Origin: Tetrapyrgos nigripes
Lineage: Eukaryota > Basidiomycota > Agaricomycetes > Agaricales > Campanellaceae
DNA length: 64,000 nt
NCBI GenBank assembly: GCA_013368315.1
Contig: JAACJM010000114.1
Location: forward strand, 62,001 to 126,000
Direction of reading: 5' to 3'
Position 1 is the stretch's first letter. Every line of letters begins with the position of its first letter. The translations under genes were made by a program, and so were the position numbers. Under the pieces are notes generated by a model, which was given only the letters and a program-made list of their open reading frames with translations, was not told the DNA's origin and made no database searches. Below, piece by piece: positions 45,342 to 55,915 of the stretch.

Positions 45342-46267
45342 TCTTCGATGTCGACTTGCAACATGGTTTAGGCCTAGGTGTCTGGTTTCCGAGTATTGGG
45401 GTATGAGTGCTGATTATGTGTTGATGTCAGGGAGGAAGGATTGAGAGAAGAGGGGACGGTGGGGGACAGTGGGAACCAAGAGGATGTTCGTTGGAATGAT
45501 CATTGATATGGGGGAGGCTTGCACGACTATCTTGATTCTCTGAGTCCTTTTCCTCGTGCTTTGCGCTTTGCTTTTGCATTTTTTTCCTCATTTTTTACTG
45601 TATCTTATGATCAATCCTGATGGCCAGTTGGCACGTCCGGGAGGTGCACTTCCATATTTTGCTTTGAGATTTGCTTTGCCTTGTCTTACTTTCGGAATCG
45701 AGTTTTTGTACATCTACTCTACATTACCATATACTTGTTGTATATACTCTTTCTACTAGTACCAGACCACCGAATACAATGTACAGCTGTCAATGTCTTT
45801 TTTCACGTTTTTCACGCTATGCAACGTGTTACATCCTGAGTAATGTTGCTGACGATAAACTTCTCAGAACGAACGCCAACCGTTCTATTTTCTCTCGAGC
45901 GCCTAAATCTCATTGCGACAACGACTGACCTCAAGCCCAGCTGGATGTAATAGATAAATCTTTCGTGTTGGCCTTGCCAGCCTTCAAGTTGTCCAGCACT
46001 CTACCCCAGTGTGTTCCTCGTCAACTCCCCTTGCCCGTCTCAACTAGGGCATCAATGATAGCGCGCACAGATGTTGGTCCATTTTACACGAGGCTTCTAC
46101 AGCGCTAGCAACTTGCAACAGCATCAATGAAAACGGGTTCCTCAACGTTATTTACAGCAATCTTAAGTCATGCGACACTCGTGTCACCGTGCATGTCTGC
46201 ATTGCTGTTTGACTAGGGCGCTTACTACTACCTTCTGTCTTCCTTCCCCCCACTGATCGCTGTCTCG
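45342..46267. other. Intergenic stretch
   Basis: T-rich 3' flank, then unassigned sequence. From about 46190 the sequence resembles, in reverse complement, the region near 55150-55230, marking the start of an inverted duplicate. Confidence 0.4.
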
Positions 46268-47163
46268 ATGTCGTTGACAATGTCCGCTGCAACTAGTATC
46301 GCTCATCAGAACTCTCCAGATCGAGTCTCTGCAAACGAACAGAGAGGTATGCTCTTTAGCTCTGTTACCGTTACTGCCTAACACTGACAGAAATTTATTA
46401 GATCCGGAAAGTCTGGTTTTATCACCCACTATGTCCGAGTCGACGATGTCTGGACCTCAGGCGTCGCCCGCGTCAACGTCTCCGGATGCCACAGATGACC
46501 TCGAGCGCACTGTCAGTCCCGTCCACACTACTAGTATCCATGCGATCGTCACTCAGACTCAATCCCGGTCGCTGTCACTGCAGATGTTCAGCCACTCAAG
46601 TAACTCACACATCAGTGACTCTGTGCTGAGTATCGTTGGAGGGAACACGAATACGACGAATAATCATCATAATAATCACCACTACATATCAATATTTCGG
46701 GGCCTGCGACTGTTCAGTGTCATCCAGATCATATCCATCCCGCAGTCGAAGTTGGTGCGGCGGATAACCTGGAACAAGACCCAGAGTTTGCCCGGCGCAG
46801 GCTAGTGGAGTGCGCGCAGCCTGAGGGGATACATACCTCTGGAGTTCCAGCATGCCCAGACTCAAAGTCTTGAAGGTCTGAGGAGGAGGCCGGTGGTCGA
46901 TGTTCCTGGAAACACTGAAGGAATCGGCGAGGGGACTCGGACTCCCAGTTTCGCAGGTGAGCACAGTTCTTTGCCAAGTTACTGTGAACGCTCCTTGGTT
47001 CTAACTGCTTATTACAGACTTGATTGACCATTTTGTGCATGCTCAGGCTACGAACTCTAGCTGCGCGCTTATAGATAACCTTAATGCCATGTATTTCAGT
47101 TTTGCGGGGGGCAAGAATGGGAATCTTTTTTTTTTTGATATTTATATGTCCTTAAGAACATGA
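46268..47163 (+). pseudogene. Unknown Ser/Thr/Asn/His-rich gene, duplicate 1
   Basis: The first exon starts at 46268 or 46280 and ends at 46346 with a GTATGC donor. After the intron it reads DPESLVLSP, DDLERTVSPVHTTSIHAIVT, then SNSHISDSVLSIVGGN and an Asn/His run. The last exon starts after TTACAG at about 47018 (LIDHFVHAQATNSSCALIDN) and stops at 47163. One base is missing in the Asn/His region near 46682 and four extra bases lie near 46829-46838 relative to the duplicate at 54.2-55.1 kb; both shift the frame. The Asn/His run recalls linkers at the start of fungal STAND NTPases, a weak resemblance. Confidence 0.5.
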
Positions 47164-47280
47164 CGGGTTCAAATCTTCATGCAGAGTTGCACGTGTGTAA
47201 TTCAGTGATGACAGCACGGTTGCCTTGAGACCGCCACATAGATCCATTACTTAGATCCATCCAAGTTAGGAGTTGTAAAC

Positions 47281-47400
47281 TTCCCACCACATCATTCTAT
47301 ATGACTCGTATCCTTCTGTGTCTACTTGTGATCTTCAGTTCTCCAGTTCTTTATTTCTTCAGTTCTTTCATACGCATACATCTTCTACATGTACATAAGT
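47281..47400 (+). repeat. Inverted repeat left of the IMPase/proteasome pair
   Basis: About 120 bases match the reverse complement of about 51122-51245, including the shared stretch CGTATCCTTCTGTGTCTACT. With the larger duplicate pair at 46.2-47.2 and 54.2-55.2 kb it forms an interrupted inverted repeat around the housekeeping genes. Confidence 0.65.
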
Positions 47401-47567
47401 AAATATTCTACCTGACTATGTATATACGCCCTCTACAATAGGCAATTGCAGTTCGTTCGTTTAATGCATATGTTATAGGCCTGTCTCAGTGTCTACACTC
47501 GATCTTACACACTTCTCTACTAGAAAGAGGGAGAGGGAGAGGAGAGAGAAGGGTGATGAATTATGAA

Positions 47568-49323
47568 TCAAGAAACATTATAATCCACAGCCGTCTCATA
47601 AAAGTCTGCCATAATCCTCTTTTGGGCGTCACGGCCTTTTTCTTTCTGTGAACGTGTAAACATACAAGCAGGGAAGGGGAAGGTAAAAGAAAAAGACAGA
47701 GAGTCAGTCAGTATCTTGTACAACTCGACGCGGAACAATGACAATGACAAAATGACGGAAAATAAGAAGAAGGGGAGAACAAGAATAACAAGTACAACGA
47801 CGCGAATGAGGATAACAAAGAAGTAAGGAGTAGGGGGGATCTTAGAGAGAGGGGACGGCGTAAAACGCTGAAAACGCCGACAGTAACAATAACAATAACA
47901 GCACATACCTCACTATCCCCAACGGCCCTAACCACCAAATACTTCCTCCCTGTTAAAATCTCCTCTGTTACATCTCCAAACGAGTCAGAGTTTTTGGTAG
48001 CAGCATGAACTTGATGCGACCCAGTAACCAGCCCACCAGCTTCTTGTGCGATAACGACTCCAGCACAGACGTCCCATGCCCAACAGCCGATTTCCCTGGA
48101 AGGTAGAGAGAAGGAAGAGGTTAGCGTCTGATAGATTTACTGAGTAGTGGAGCGAAGGAGAAAGAAAGAAAGAAAGAAAGAAAGAGTGGTGCTTGAAACA
48201 GAAAAACGGGACGGGGACGGGGACGGGGACGAGGACGAGGGCCTAAAACCTCAAACTTCAATTCCAAATCCCAAACCAACCAGGCCCGCCCCACCGGCCC
48301 AAAATAAACAAGTTAAACCCCACTCACCAATAAATATCCAACCCCCCCTGCGCCACCATCGCAAAGTTCAACGCCGAGCTCCCCAACGAACGTAGAGAAT
48401 GAGCCATTCGTCCTTCGGGACACCTCCGTCTGGGTCTCCAGCGAGGTTTCGGAAGGATAAGGAGCGTTTGTCTAGGGGATCGAGGGTTCGGTCGTTGCCC
48501 CATTCAACGGCTGGGGAACAAGGAAGAAGGTAGGTTAGCTTGATGAATGAAGGACAGGAAAGGGAGAATAGTCATATTTACCGATGAGAGCATGGTTGAG
48601 TGTACCCAGAGGTTTGGGTGACTTGGAGAGAGGAAGGCGGAGGGGTTCGCCACCGTTACGGGAGAGGTAGGAGCCTTGGCCTTTGATACCGTGGTACTAC
48701 AAGTTGACCAAGACAAACAGAACGTGAAATTGATCAGGACATAAATAAGTACGCCGGCCGAGGAAAAGCAAAAGCTTACAAGCCAGTTAAGGAACGGATT
48801 GAAGATGACACCGAGAACGGGACGTTTCTTGTAGATGAGTCCAAGGGAAATGCATACCCAGGGGAAACCATGGACAAAGTTGGTTGTGCCGTCTACAGTG
48901 AAAGGTTTTCTGTAAACAAACGGACGGACGAGCGGCTGCATGGGACGACGCTCACCTATGGGATCGACACAAAAAGTCGGATCGTCTGTCAGAGGATTGC
49001 GAGATCCTGCTGCGTAGGATTCCTCTCCGATACTACAAAAAAAAAGTCAAAATAAACCCACCAAACTAATATCACTAGCAGAAGAAAACGCACAACTTGA
49101 AATCAGGATACGTCGCCGCAATCTCCTTCTTCACCAATTCTTCGACCTTGACATCATACTCTGTAACCAAATCCACCGAATTCTTCTTCTCATCCACGTT
49201 TGATCCACTTTGCTGGATAGCTTCTGACCCTTGTAATATGAGGTCACCAGCTTTACGTGCGAGAGAGATGGTGAAGGTGAGGATTGCTTGGAGGTCGTTG
49301 TCGTTTAGTTCTTTGAGAGACAT
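47568..49323 (-). CDS. Inositol monophosphatase
   Basis: Start is ATG 49323 (MSLKELNDNDLQAIL). Family motifs appear in order: SVDLVTEYDVKVEELV, FIGEESYAAG (metal-binding Glu), DPIDGTTNFVHGFPWV (DPxDGT metal/phosphate site), and CWAWDVCAGVVIAQEAGG (WD metal site). The last exon ends near 47568. It hydrolyses inositol monophosphate in the last step of inositol synthesis and recycling. Between VPKDE and the MAHSLRSLGSSALNF block the frame shifts by one base at a C run (about 48417-48419). The motifs on both sides are intact, so this is either an assembly indel or a very recent break. It shares a 300-base divergent promoter with proteasome alpha-5. Confidence 0.85.
48159..48242. repeat. Intronic microsatellites: (AAAG)n and (GGGGAC)n
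   Basis: An AAAG/GAAA run lies at about 48159-48185. A G-rich run GGGACGGGGACGGGGACGGG starts at 48208, followed by GAGGAC units to about 48242. Both lie in an IMPase intron. The G-rich run has at least four G-tracts on the plus strand. Confidence 0.8.
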
Positions 49324-49624
49324 GGTTGGCTATACTTGGAGGTGGTGGCGGTTGGTTGGAGAGGCTCGAAAAGTGATGATCGATTACGCCGGAGCACGTT
49401 CGATTATGACAAATGGCGAGATTGGATTGGACCGAGTCTACTTATGGCCTTTGTTTTCTTCAGGTCGAGATTTGAAAGAAAATGGTAGCATTGCTTTATA
49501 CTTTTCCTTACTGTAAGTGAGGACAGACTGAGCAGGGGTAAAGAAAGAGAAATTCACACGGTCAATTGACCAGACGCGCGTCGAGGCACATACGCAAGCT
49601 CTTTTATCCTTTCCTCCTCCCATC
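49324..49624. promoter_or_regulatory. Shared divergent promoter of IMPase and proteasome alpha-5
   Basis: Only about 300 bases separate the two divergent start codons (49323 minus, 49625 plus), so regulatory elements are probably shared. No clear TATA box is visible on the proteasome side. Confidence 0.5.
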
Positions 49625-50739
49625 ATGTTTTTGACGCGTTCAGAGTACGGTAGGACAATAAGACGATCTATTCTGCTCATAAATGGCTAATCTGTGTCTT
49701 GTAGACCGTGGTGTCAACACTTTCTCGCCCGAAGGTCGATTATTCCAAGGTACATTAACCAGTTTCCATCTCCAAGTCCAGTTTTGACTCTACTGCTCCT
49801 CCTAGTCGAATATGCCATTGAAGCGATCAAAGTATGCCTCTGCCGCACCCCTTACTACCCTAGAGCTAACCCATGCTCGTCCTTCAATAACCCCAGCTCG
49901 GCTCAACCACAGTAGGCATCAAAACCGACGAAGGCGTCATAATCGCAGTCGAAAAACGTGTCCAATCCCCCCTCCTCGAATCCTCATCCATCGAGAAAAT
50001 CATGGAAATCGATACCCACCTCGGATGCGCCATGTCCGGCCTCACCGCCGACGCGCGTACCATGATCGACCATGCTAGAGTCACAGCCCAAAATCACGCT
50101 TTCACTTATGACGAGAGGATTAAAGTCGAGAGTGTCACTCAGGCAGTGTGTGATTTGGCTTTGAGGTTTGGAGAGAGTGTGCATGATGAGGATGCGATGA
50201 TGAGCAGACCGTTTGGGGTTGCGCTGTTGATTGCGGGGGTGGATGAGTTGGGGCCCCAGTTGTGAGTGTTGTTGGACTGTTTTTGGTTTTTGGAAGAAGA
50301 GTGGTTGCTCATGGTGGTGTGCAGATTCCATACTGACCCCTCAGGGACGTTTGTGCGGTACAATGCTAAAGCGATTGGGTCGGGTTCAGAGGCTGCTCAG
50401 GCTGAACTGCAAGACAAGTGGCATTCTGTGCGTAGTCTTCTCTCTATCCCCGAGGATGCTCTCTCATTTACCTCCTTTCTCGCAGAAAATGACACTACAG
50501 GAAGCACAAATCCTCACACTGCGAGTACTCAAGCAAGTCATGGAAGAGAAACTGGATCATAATAATGTACAGCTGGCTCAGGTATGTCCGCGTCCATCCA
50601 CCCCAGCTTCTGCCTCTGTCTGTACTCTGTTCTTCGGGTTTCTAACCCCCTATTTCATTTCATGTTGCAGGTCACCCCAGACAAAGGCTTTGAGATTTTG
50701 AACGAGACGAGGCTAAAGTCTGTTATCGACTTGATGTGA
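49625..50739 (+). CDS. PUP2: 20S proteasome subunit alpha type 5
   Basis: My model is join(49625..49649, 49705..49749, 49806..49831, 49897..50261, 50325..50427, 50486..50581, 50671..50739), 242 residues, all phases consistent. It begins [20 protein letters not shown], the alpha-ring signature, then [20 protein letters not shown]. Later blocks are [40 protein letters not shown] and [20 protein letters not shown]. It forms part of the alpha ring gating the proteolytic core. The length equals that of the yeast and human subunits. No lesion is seen. Confidence 0.95.
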
Positions 50740-51484
50740 AGACTATACTACAAGACCAAGTATAGTATATGTAGTACTGGTGACGGTGACGGTGTTTGAG
50801 GATAGAGAGGAATGCTGCAGTTTTCGTTTTCATTGTACTTGCTAATTCAAAGATTTTCTTTCATTGCGGAATCTCCAACTTGTTCCGAATTTTGTGTGAG
50901 CCCTAGTCCTGAGGCTGAGGCCTAAGGGATGGGTCTGTCAATCGGTGAGGATTTGAAAGTCTTCTTACTGCCTTCTCACTATCGGTCGTCACAATTGCAA
51001 TGCGAGAGGAAGGGCAAAAGAGAGGCATAGTCGGGGCATATGCATAGTCGCCGACTCGTGCTAATCATGAATGAAAAGTTTTTGACCCATTCTAATCACG
51101 ACGACAGAACTGCGTAGTGTAGAGGATGTGTACATACTCATGTAGAAGATGTATGCGTACGAAAGAACCGAAGATCATAAGTAGACACAGAAGGATACGA
51201 GTCGTATAGAATGGTGTGGTGGGACTTCGTAGTTAAAGGTTTTAAGAGCGAATTCATGCAACGGACAACAAGGCTCGAAGCTTGAAGGCTGAGCCAGGGC
51301 CTCGCTCGCATTATTCGAGCTTGACTCGAATAGATTTTCATGAATTACATAACACGTGCCCACTGCCCATGAATGATGAAACACAGCACTATGCAGCACA
51401 GGCTAATAGTAAGTACGTGACTCTGTCTCAAGGACCCCGACTGTCTCAAGGACCACTAAATGACTGTAAGTGATGCCCCGCTTC
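50740..51484. other. Intergenic stretch
   Basis: It contains the right partner (about 51122-51245) of the inverted repeat at 47281-47400. A short direct repeat CTGTCTCAAGGACC occurs twice near 51423-51455. No gene is supported. Confidence 0.45.
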
Positions 51485-52914
51485 TCAAACTGAACTGAGG
51501 CCGTCTCTGCGATAGCTAGTCCGTGTCCGTTGCTGCTTGGCCTCTGGCATGGGGACAGCTTCAACGGAACTCTGATCATCACTATGTGGCGACTGTCCGC
51601 GAGCAAAGATCATGTCAGTCTCATGAATCTCGTGTCTGCTTGAAGCAATAATGTCGATTACTCCAAATTCATCAAAAGATGTCGATGCGTTGGCTACTCG
51701 TTGCTGATACGTGACGGCTAGGATGACCAGAGTGAGATATATTCCCTGCAATGATGGAGTCAGACGGCATTCATAGCACAAACTCAAGATATGATACCTC
51801 AAGCTGGGGTAATATGCATTCCAAGAGTTCATGTGCCAGGTTACCTAAAATCTCCAATGCGCTCAGCATTGCGATAATCTGTTACAAATAGCTCTTTGAG
51901 CTTCCCGATCAAGAAATGCAGCTGCAAACGCACTAGATAAAAAATAAAGAGGATTCCTAACTCCAGTATTATGGTCAAAGCCTTCTCCGCTATGGAGTTG
52001 CTGTGTTTTTTCGCATCTTGACCAAGCTGTGACCACATAGCTCGGTATTCCCTGCAAGGTGATACAACGAGAAGGTCAGGCAATCATAATGGTCAGGAAA
52101 ATAGACTGGCTGACCAGAGTCGATAAGCAACCAAACTGGTTGCGACTAAATTGGTTCCTAATAAAGGGAGAAAGAGCCCAAGTGTCCCTAAGCCCTTGCG
52201 TTCTTCGTGAGTGCGCGGAACCTCTCTGACTGCAATGACACCATCAATAATGCTTGCGGCTGGGGCTTATCATTAGACGGTCTGGAAGGAGAAATCACAA
52301 TTTTAGACCTCACCCACACTGCCAATCATGCAGAACGTAAGGAACCCTCGAACCTTTAAATTTTGGGGATATAGCACCCAGGCACGCCATACGACAACAC
52401 CGTCACCAAGAATGTACTATATCGACGTTGATCAGCTTGATCCATTTAAGTATAAAGAAATGATACAGACATTAGTGCTGCCAAAAGATATAAGGACTTT
52501 GTACAACCGGTCAAAGTCACGGGAAGTCGGTGGATTGGGCTTGGTAGTCTGTATAATGTCGATACCCATCATGAAAAAGGAGATATACACCATGCCGATA
52601 ATAGTTGCATTGATATACATGAGCCACACGATTGCGAGAAGCACCCTACGTCCCTTCGACTTGCGTAGACCTTGAGCACTGTAGCGAATGCGTGAGACAG
52701 CCGCACGGTCACCTCATGCAATGAATGGCACTCACATTATCGTGTACGTGGTGATGAGAAGTAAAATTGTGTATGCTCCTGCGGGTGAAAGCTTCACTGA
52801 GTGCCAGTGTCTGGCATGAAGAAATGATGGTTTACCATAGACCGCGACGCCAGAGGCGGTTTCCGAAAAGCGTGTTTTCACTTGGAAAAATTGTTCGTCG
52901 GATACAAGAGACAT
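51485..52914 (-). CDS. Seven-transmembrane Agaricomycete membrane protein, uncharacterised
   Basis: Start is ATG 52914 (MSLVSDEQFFQVKTRFSETA), an N-terminus usual for a large family of Agaricomycete 7TM proteins. Hydrophobic segments follow: AYTILLLITTYTIM, LLAIVWLMYINATIIGMVYI, the ILGDGVVVWRAWVLYPQ block, SLVAYRLWEYRAMW, LGILFIFYLVRLQLHFL and GIYLTLVILAVTYQQRVA. The hydrophilic tail ends at 51485. At least six short introns divide it, with donors and acceptors that fit. Topology resembles G-protein-coupled receptors but the family's function is not known. It lies in the 3-kb segment present on only one side of the inverted duplicate. Confidence 0.65.
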
Positions 52915-53738
52915 GGCGCGATATTCCGTGGGTGTCGATGAGGGAGTTTCATGGTTTAATATAAGTAATTGGTTGGTTTGCACAACACTCTCATTCGGGC
53001 ACCTGCGCAGTGGCACCGTGGTGGAGAGAATTCTTGCGATAACTTGATGTTCGAAGATCGACGATGAACTATGTCGCAATAGTAACTGTTCGCCGCAGCA
53101 TCGCTGCATCAGAGGTTTGAAGAAAGCAACTGACGACTGACATCAAAATCTGTCAATGGAATCCTACACTCCGTGTGCTGGGTCGTGCGGTTGGGTTCCA
53201 GGATAGAGCCGTTCTAATTTTGGGTCTGAGGCCGGGGGCAGAAGGCTCGATGACTGCGCCATGTTTTGGCCTGTTCGTATATTCAAGTCTTTTTGTTGTA
53301 GGCATAAACTCCGTGCTGCGCCGACAAACCGCCTGGTGAAGATAAAGTCATGGAATGTTGCTAAAGCAGCACCAATGATAGAGGAGTGTAAGCCAAGAAA
53401 GGCCTACGTACTACACGACAAACTGAAAGAAAAACGCACCATCAAAACTGAAAGAAAAACAAATCCATCATAATGCATAATCTCCCATAATCTCCCACGG
53501 TCAAGAACATCCAACTTGCCAACGACGAGCTGCATGGGTGTTCTCTGAATTCCAAAAGTCTGCAGTTGGTGGTCTTGCCAAACTTATTATTACAGTTCTT
53601 ATGTAAATCATAGTCCGACCGGCCTAATGAGAACGACTTCAAGTCGCCGTATGCACCTGGGCAAGTTCCAGAAGAATCACTCATGCATACTTAGACCTCA
53701 TTTACTACTGAAACGTCAAAAGTGTACAAACTAACTAA
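52915..53738. other. Intergenic stretch without a supported gene
   Basis: The promoter side of the 7TM gene. Short frames exist on both strands with no recognisable content. Confidence 0.35.
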
Positions 53739-54011
53739 CTACTTTTTTAACTTCTCGATAAACCTCGCCAAAAGTGCCCAATCGAGTGCGACTTTGTGAG
53801 TGATGGAATGACCAGCGTAAGGGCCTTTGGAGAACTTCATCTGTGCATTGGGAAGGAGGGAACGTTTAGCGGTGATGTTTCTAGACGAAATGCCATCGCC
53901 GGTTCTTGCAAGGGGCCACAGGTCTAAAGCTAGCAAGCAAATTCCGAGAAAAATCAAAGCAAGCGAATCTGGAGCCTTGATAGTTTCTAATATTTCCTCA
54001 GAAGAGAACAC
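53739..54011 (-). CDS. Short uncharacterised frame with one hydrophobic segment
   Basis: Ninety residues with a hydrophobic stretch SLALIFLGICLLALDLWPLA and a basic C-terminal half ending FIEKLKK. An overlapping same-strand frame (53998-54180) reads LFLPLELFLALAKLLLAYHL and might be joined by a frame change. I cannot decide whether this is a small gene or a remnant of a larger membrane protein. Confidence 0.25.
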   Translation of the reverse strand: MFSSEEILETIKAPDSLALIFLGICLLALDLWPLARTGDGISSRNITAKRSLLPNAQMKFSKGPYAGHSITHKVALDWALLARFIEKLKK

Positions 54012-54224
54012 AGTAAGCCAAGTGGTAAGCCAGCAACAACTTGGCCAGAGCGAGAAACAATTCCAGAGGCAAGAAGAGTCTGTTTACATAATCACGTTTG
54101 TCCTCAAGTTTCAGCGTTTCAGCCTCGTTCTCCAGCACAAAACATTGAACACAAATATCTACACATGTCCAAGGTGTCACTTAAAACTTTCTCAGTCCTC
54201 GGTAGGACTCGCTATTTAAGGGCA

Positions 54225-55066
54225 TATAAATATCAAAAAAAAAAGATTCCCATTCTTGCCCCCCGCAAACTGAAATACATGGCAGTGGCACTAAGGTTAT
54301 CTATAAGCGCGCAGCGAGAGTTCGTAGCCTGAGGATGAACGAAGTGGTCAATCAAGTCTGTAAGAAATTAGAATCAAGGAACCTTCATAGTGACTTGGAG
54401 AGAACTGCGCTGACCTTTGAAACTTGGAGTCCGCCTGACCCTTTCAATGTTTCCACGATCCTCGACCACCGACTTCCCCTCAATAAACCTTCAAGACCTT
54501 GAGCTTGGGCATGCTGGAACTCCAGAGGTATCTCCTCAGGCTACGCGCGCTCCACTAGCCTGTGCCGGGCAGACTCTGGGGCTTGTTCCAGATTATCCGC
54601 CACACCAACTTCGACTGCGGGATGGACATGATCTGGATGACACTGAACAGTCGTAGGCTCCGAAATATTGATATGATAGTGGTGATTAATATTATGATGA
54701 TTATTCGTCGTATTCGTGTTCCCTCCAACGATACTCAGCACAGAGTCACTGATGTGTGAGTTACTCGAGTGGCTGAACATCTGCAGCGACAGTGATCGGG
54801 ATTGAGTCTGAGTGACGATTGCATGGATACTAGTAGTGTGGACGGGACTGACAGTGCGCTCGAGATCATCTGCAGGATCCGGAGACGTTGCGGTCGATGC
54901 AGTTCCAGACATCGTCGACATAGTGGTGATAAAACCAAATTTTCCGGATCTAACAAATGTCTGTCAAGGCAGTAGCACTAACAGAGCTAAAGGGCATACC
55001 TCTCTGTCCGTTTGCAGAGACTCGATCTGGAGAGTTCTGAAGAGCAATACCAGTTGCAGCGGACAT
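54225..55066 (-). pseudogene. Unknown Ser/Thr/Asn/His-rich gene, duplicate 2
   Basis: An inverted near-copy of 46268-47163 starting at ATG 55066. It keeps the frame through the Asn/His region that is broken in duplicate 1, and reads on to a TAG near 54544, where duplicate 1 has CAG. The later exon with LIDHFVHPQATNS is present but enters a different frame after a small insertion. So both duplicates look disabled, by different changes. Confidence 0.5.
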
Positions 55067-55915
55067 CGTCGACGAGCAAGACAGCGATAAGTCACTGAGG
55101 TGAGGTGATAACGAGGGAGGGAAGGAAGGCAGAAGGCACTGGTAAGCGCCCCAGAAAGCGCTCTAGCGCTTCTAGCTATCAAACGGCGATGCGGACAGTG
55201 ACACGAGTCGAGGAATGAAGTCGAGGAACTAACCCCAGTCAAATCTGGACATGCGCTGGGAGTCTGCGCAAGCTTCAAGAAAAGCTTTCAAGTCACTCAT
55301 CCAAGGAGGATTGATTCTACAGCAAAAACGGCTAATAGTCGACCGAGAAACTGACCATGCAATGTTCTAGTAAAGCTCTCAGATGGAGATAACACCTCCC
55401 AAAAGACAGAAGGACGGCATCTCCATCACTGGCTTCGGCGACGTCGTGCATACCTCTTGAGTCTCCCGCGCGGGCACCCAACGACAAGGACATTGAGGCC
55501 CAGCTATCCGCGTATCCATCCGTGGGTAGGCACGTACTATGTATACCCATTTTCAGCACGAGATGTCATCTTTGTTGGATAGAGAAACACGAAAAAGCGG
55601 ACAAATAAGGATAAAGAACGGGTTACCAACGTCACTGTCAAGCGCTCTTTTCCCCCAGGGGTGTTATTAGGCATTGTCTCCTTATTGGCCGTCACTTCAT
55701 AGTACCAGAAACACGTTGTAGAGCGAGGTACCCCTTCGTTCTCTTCATGTCCTTGCTCTGCAGTTGTTGGCGCTGGCACAAGAACTCTGAATTCTCCCAA
55801 GAAGAGCATGTTGGCACTGTATGTCCTTCTCTCAGCGTAATTTACCTGATAACCTTGGATCAAGGTTTCTACGGCACAACGGAAAGATGTCCTCGGTCCT
55901 CCAAGTAAAAGCGAC

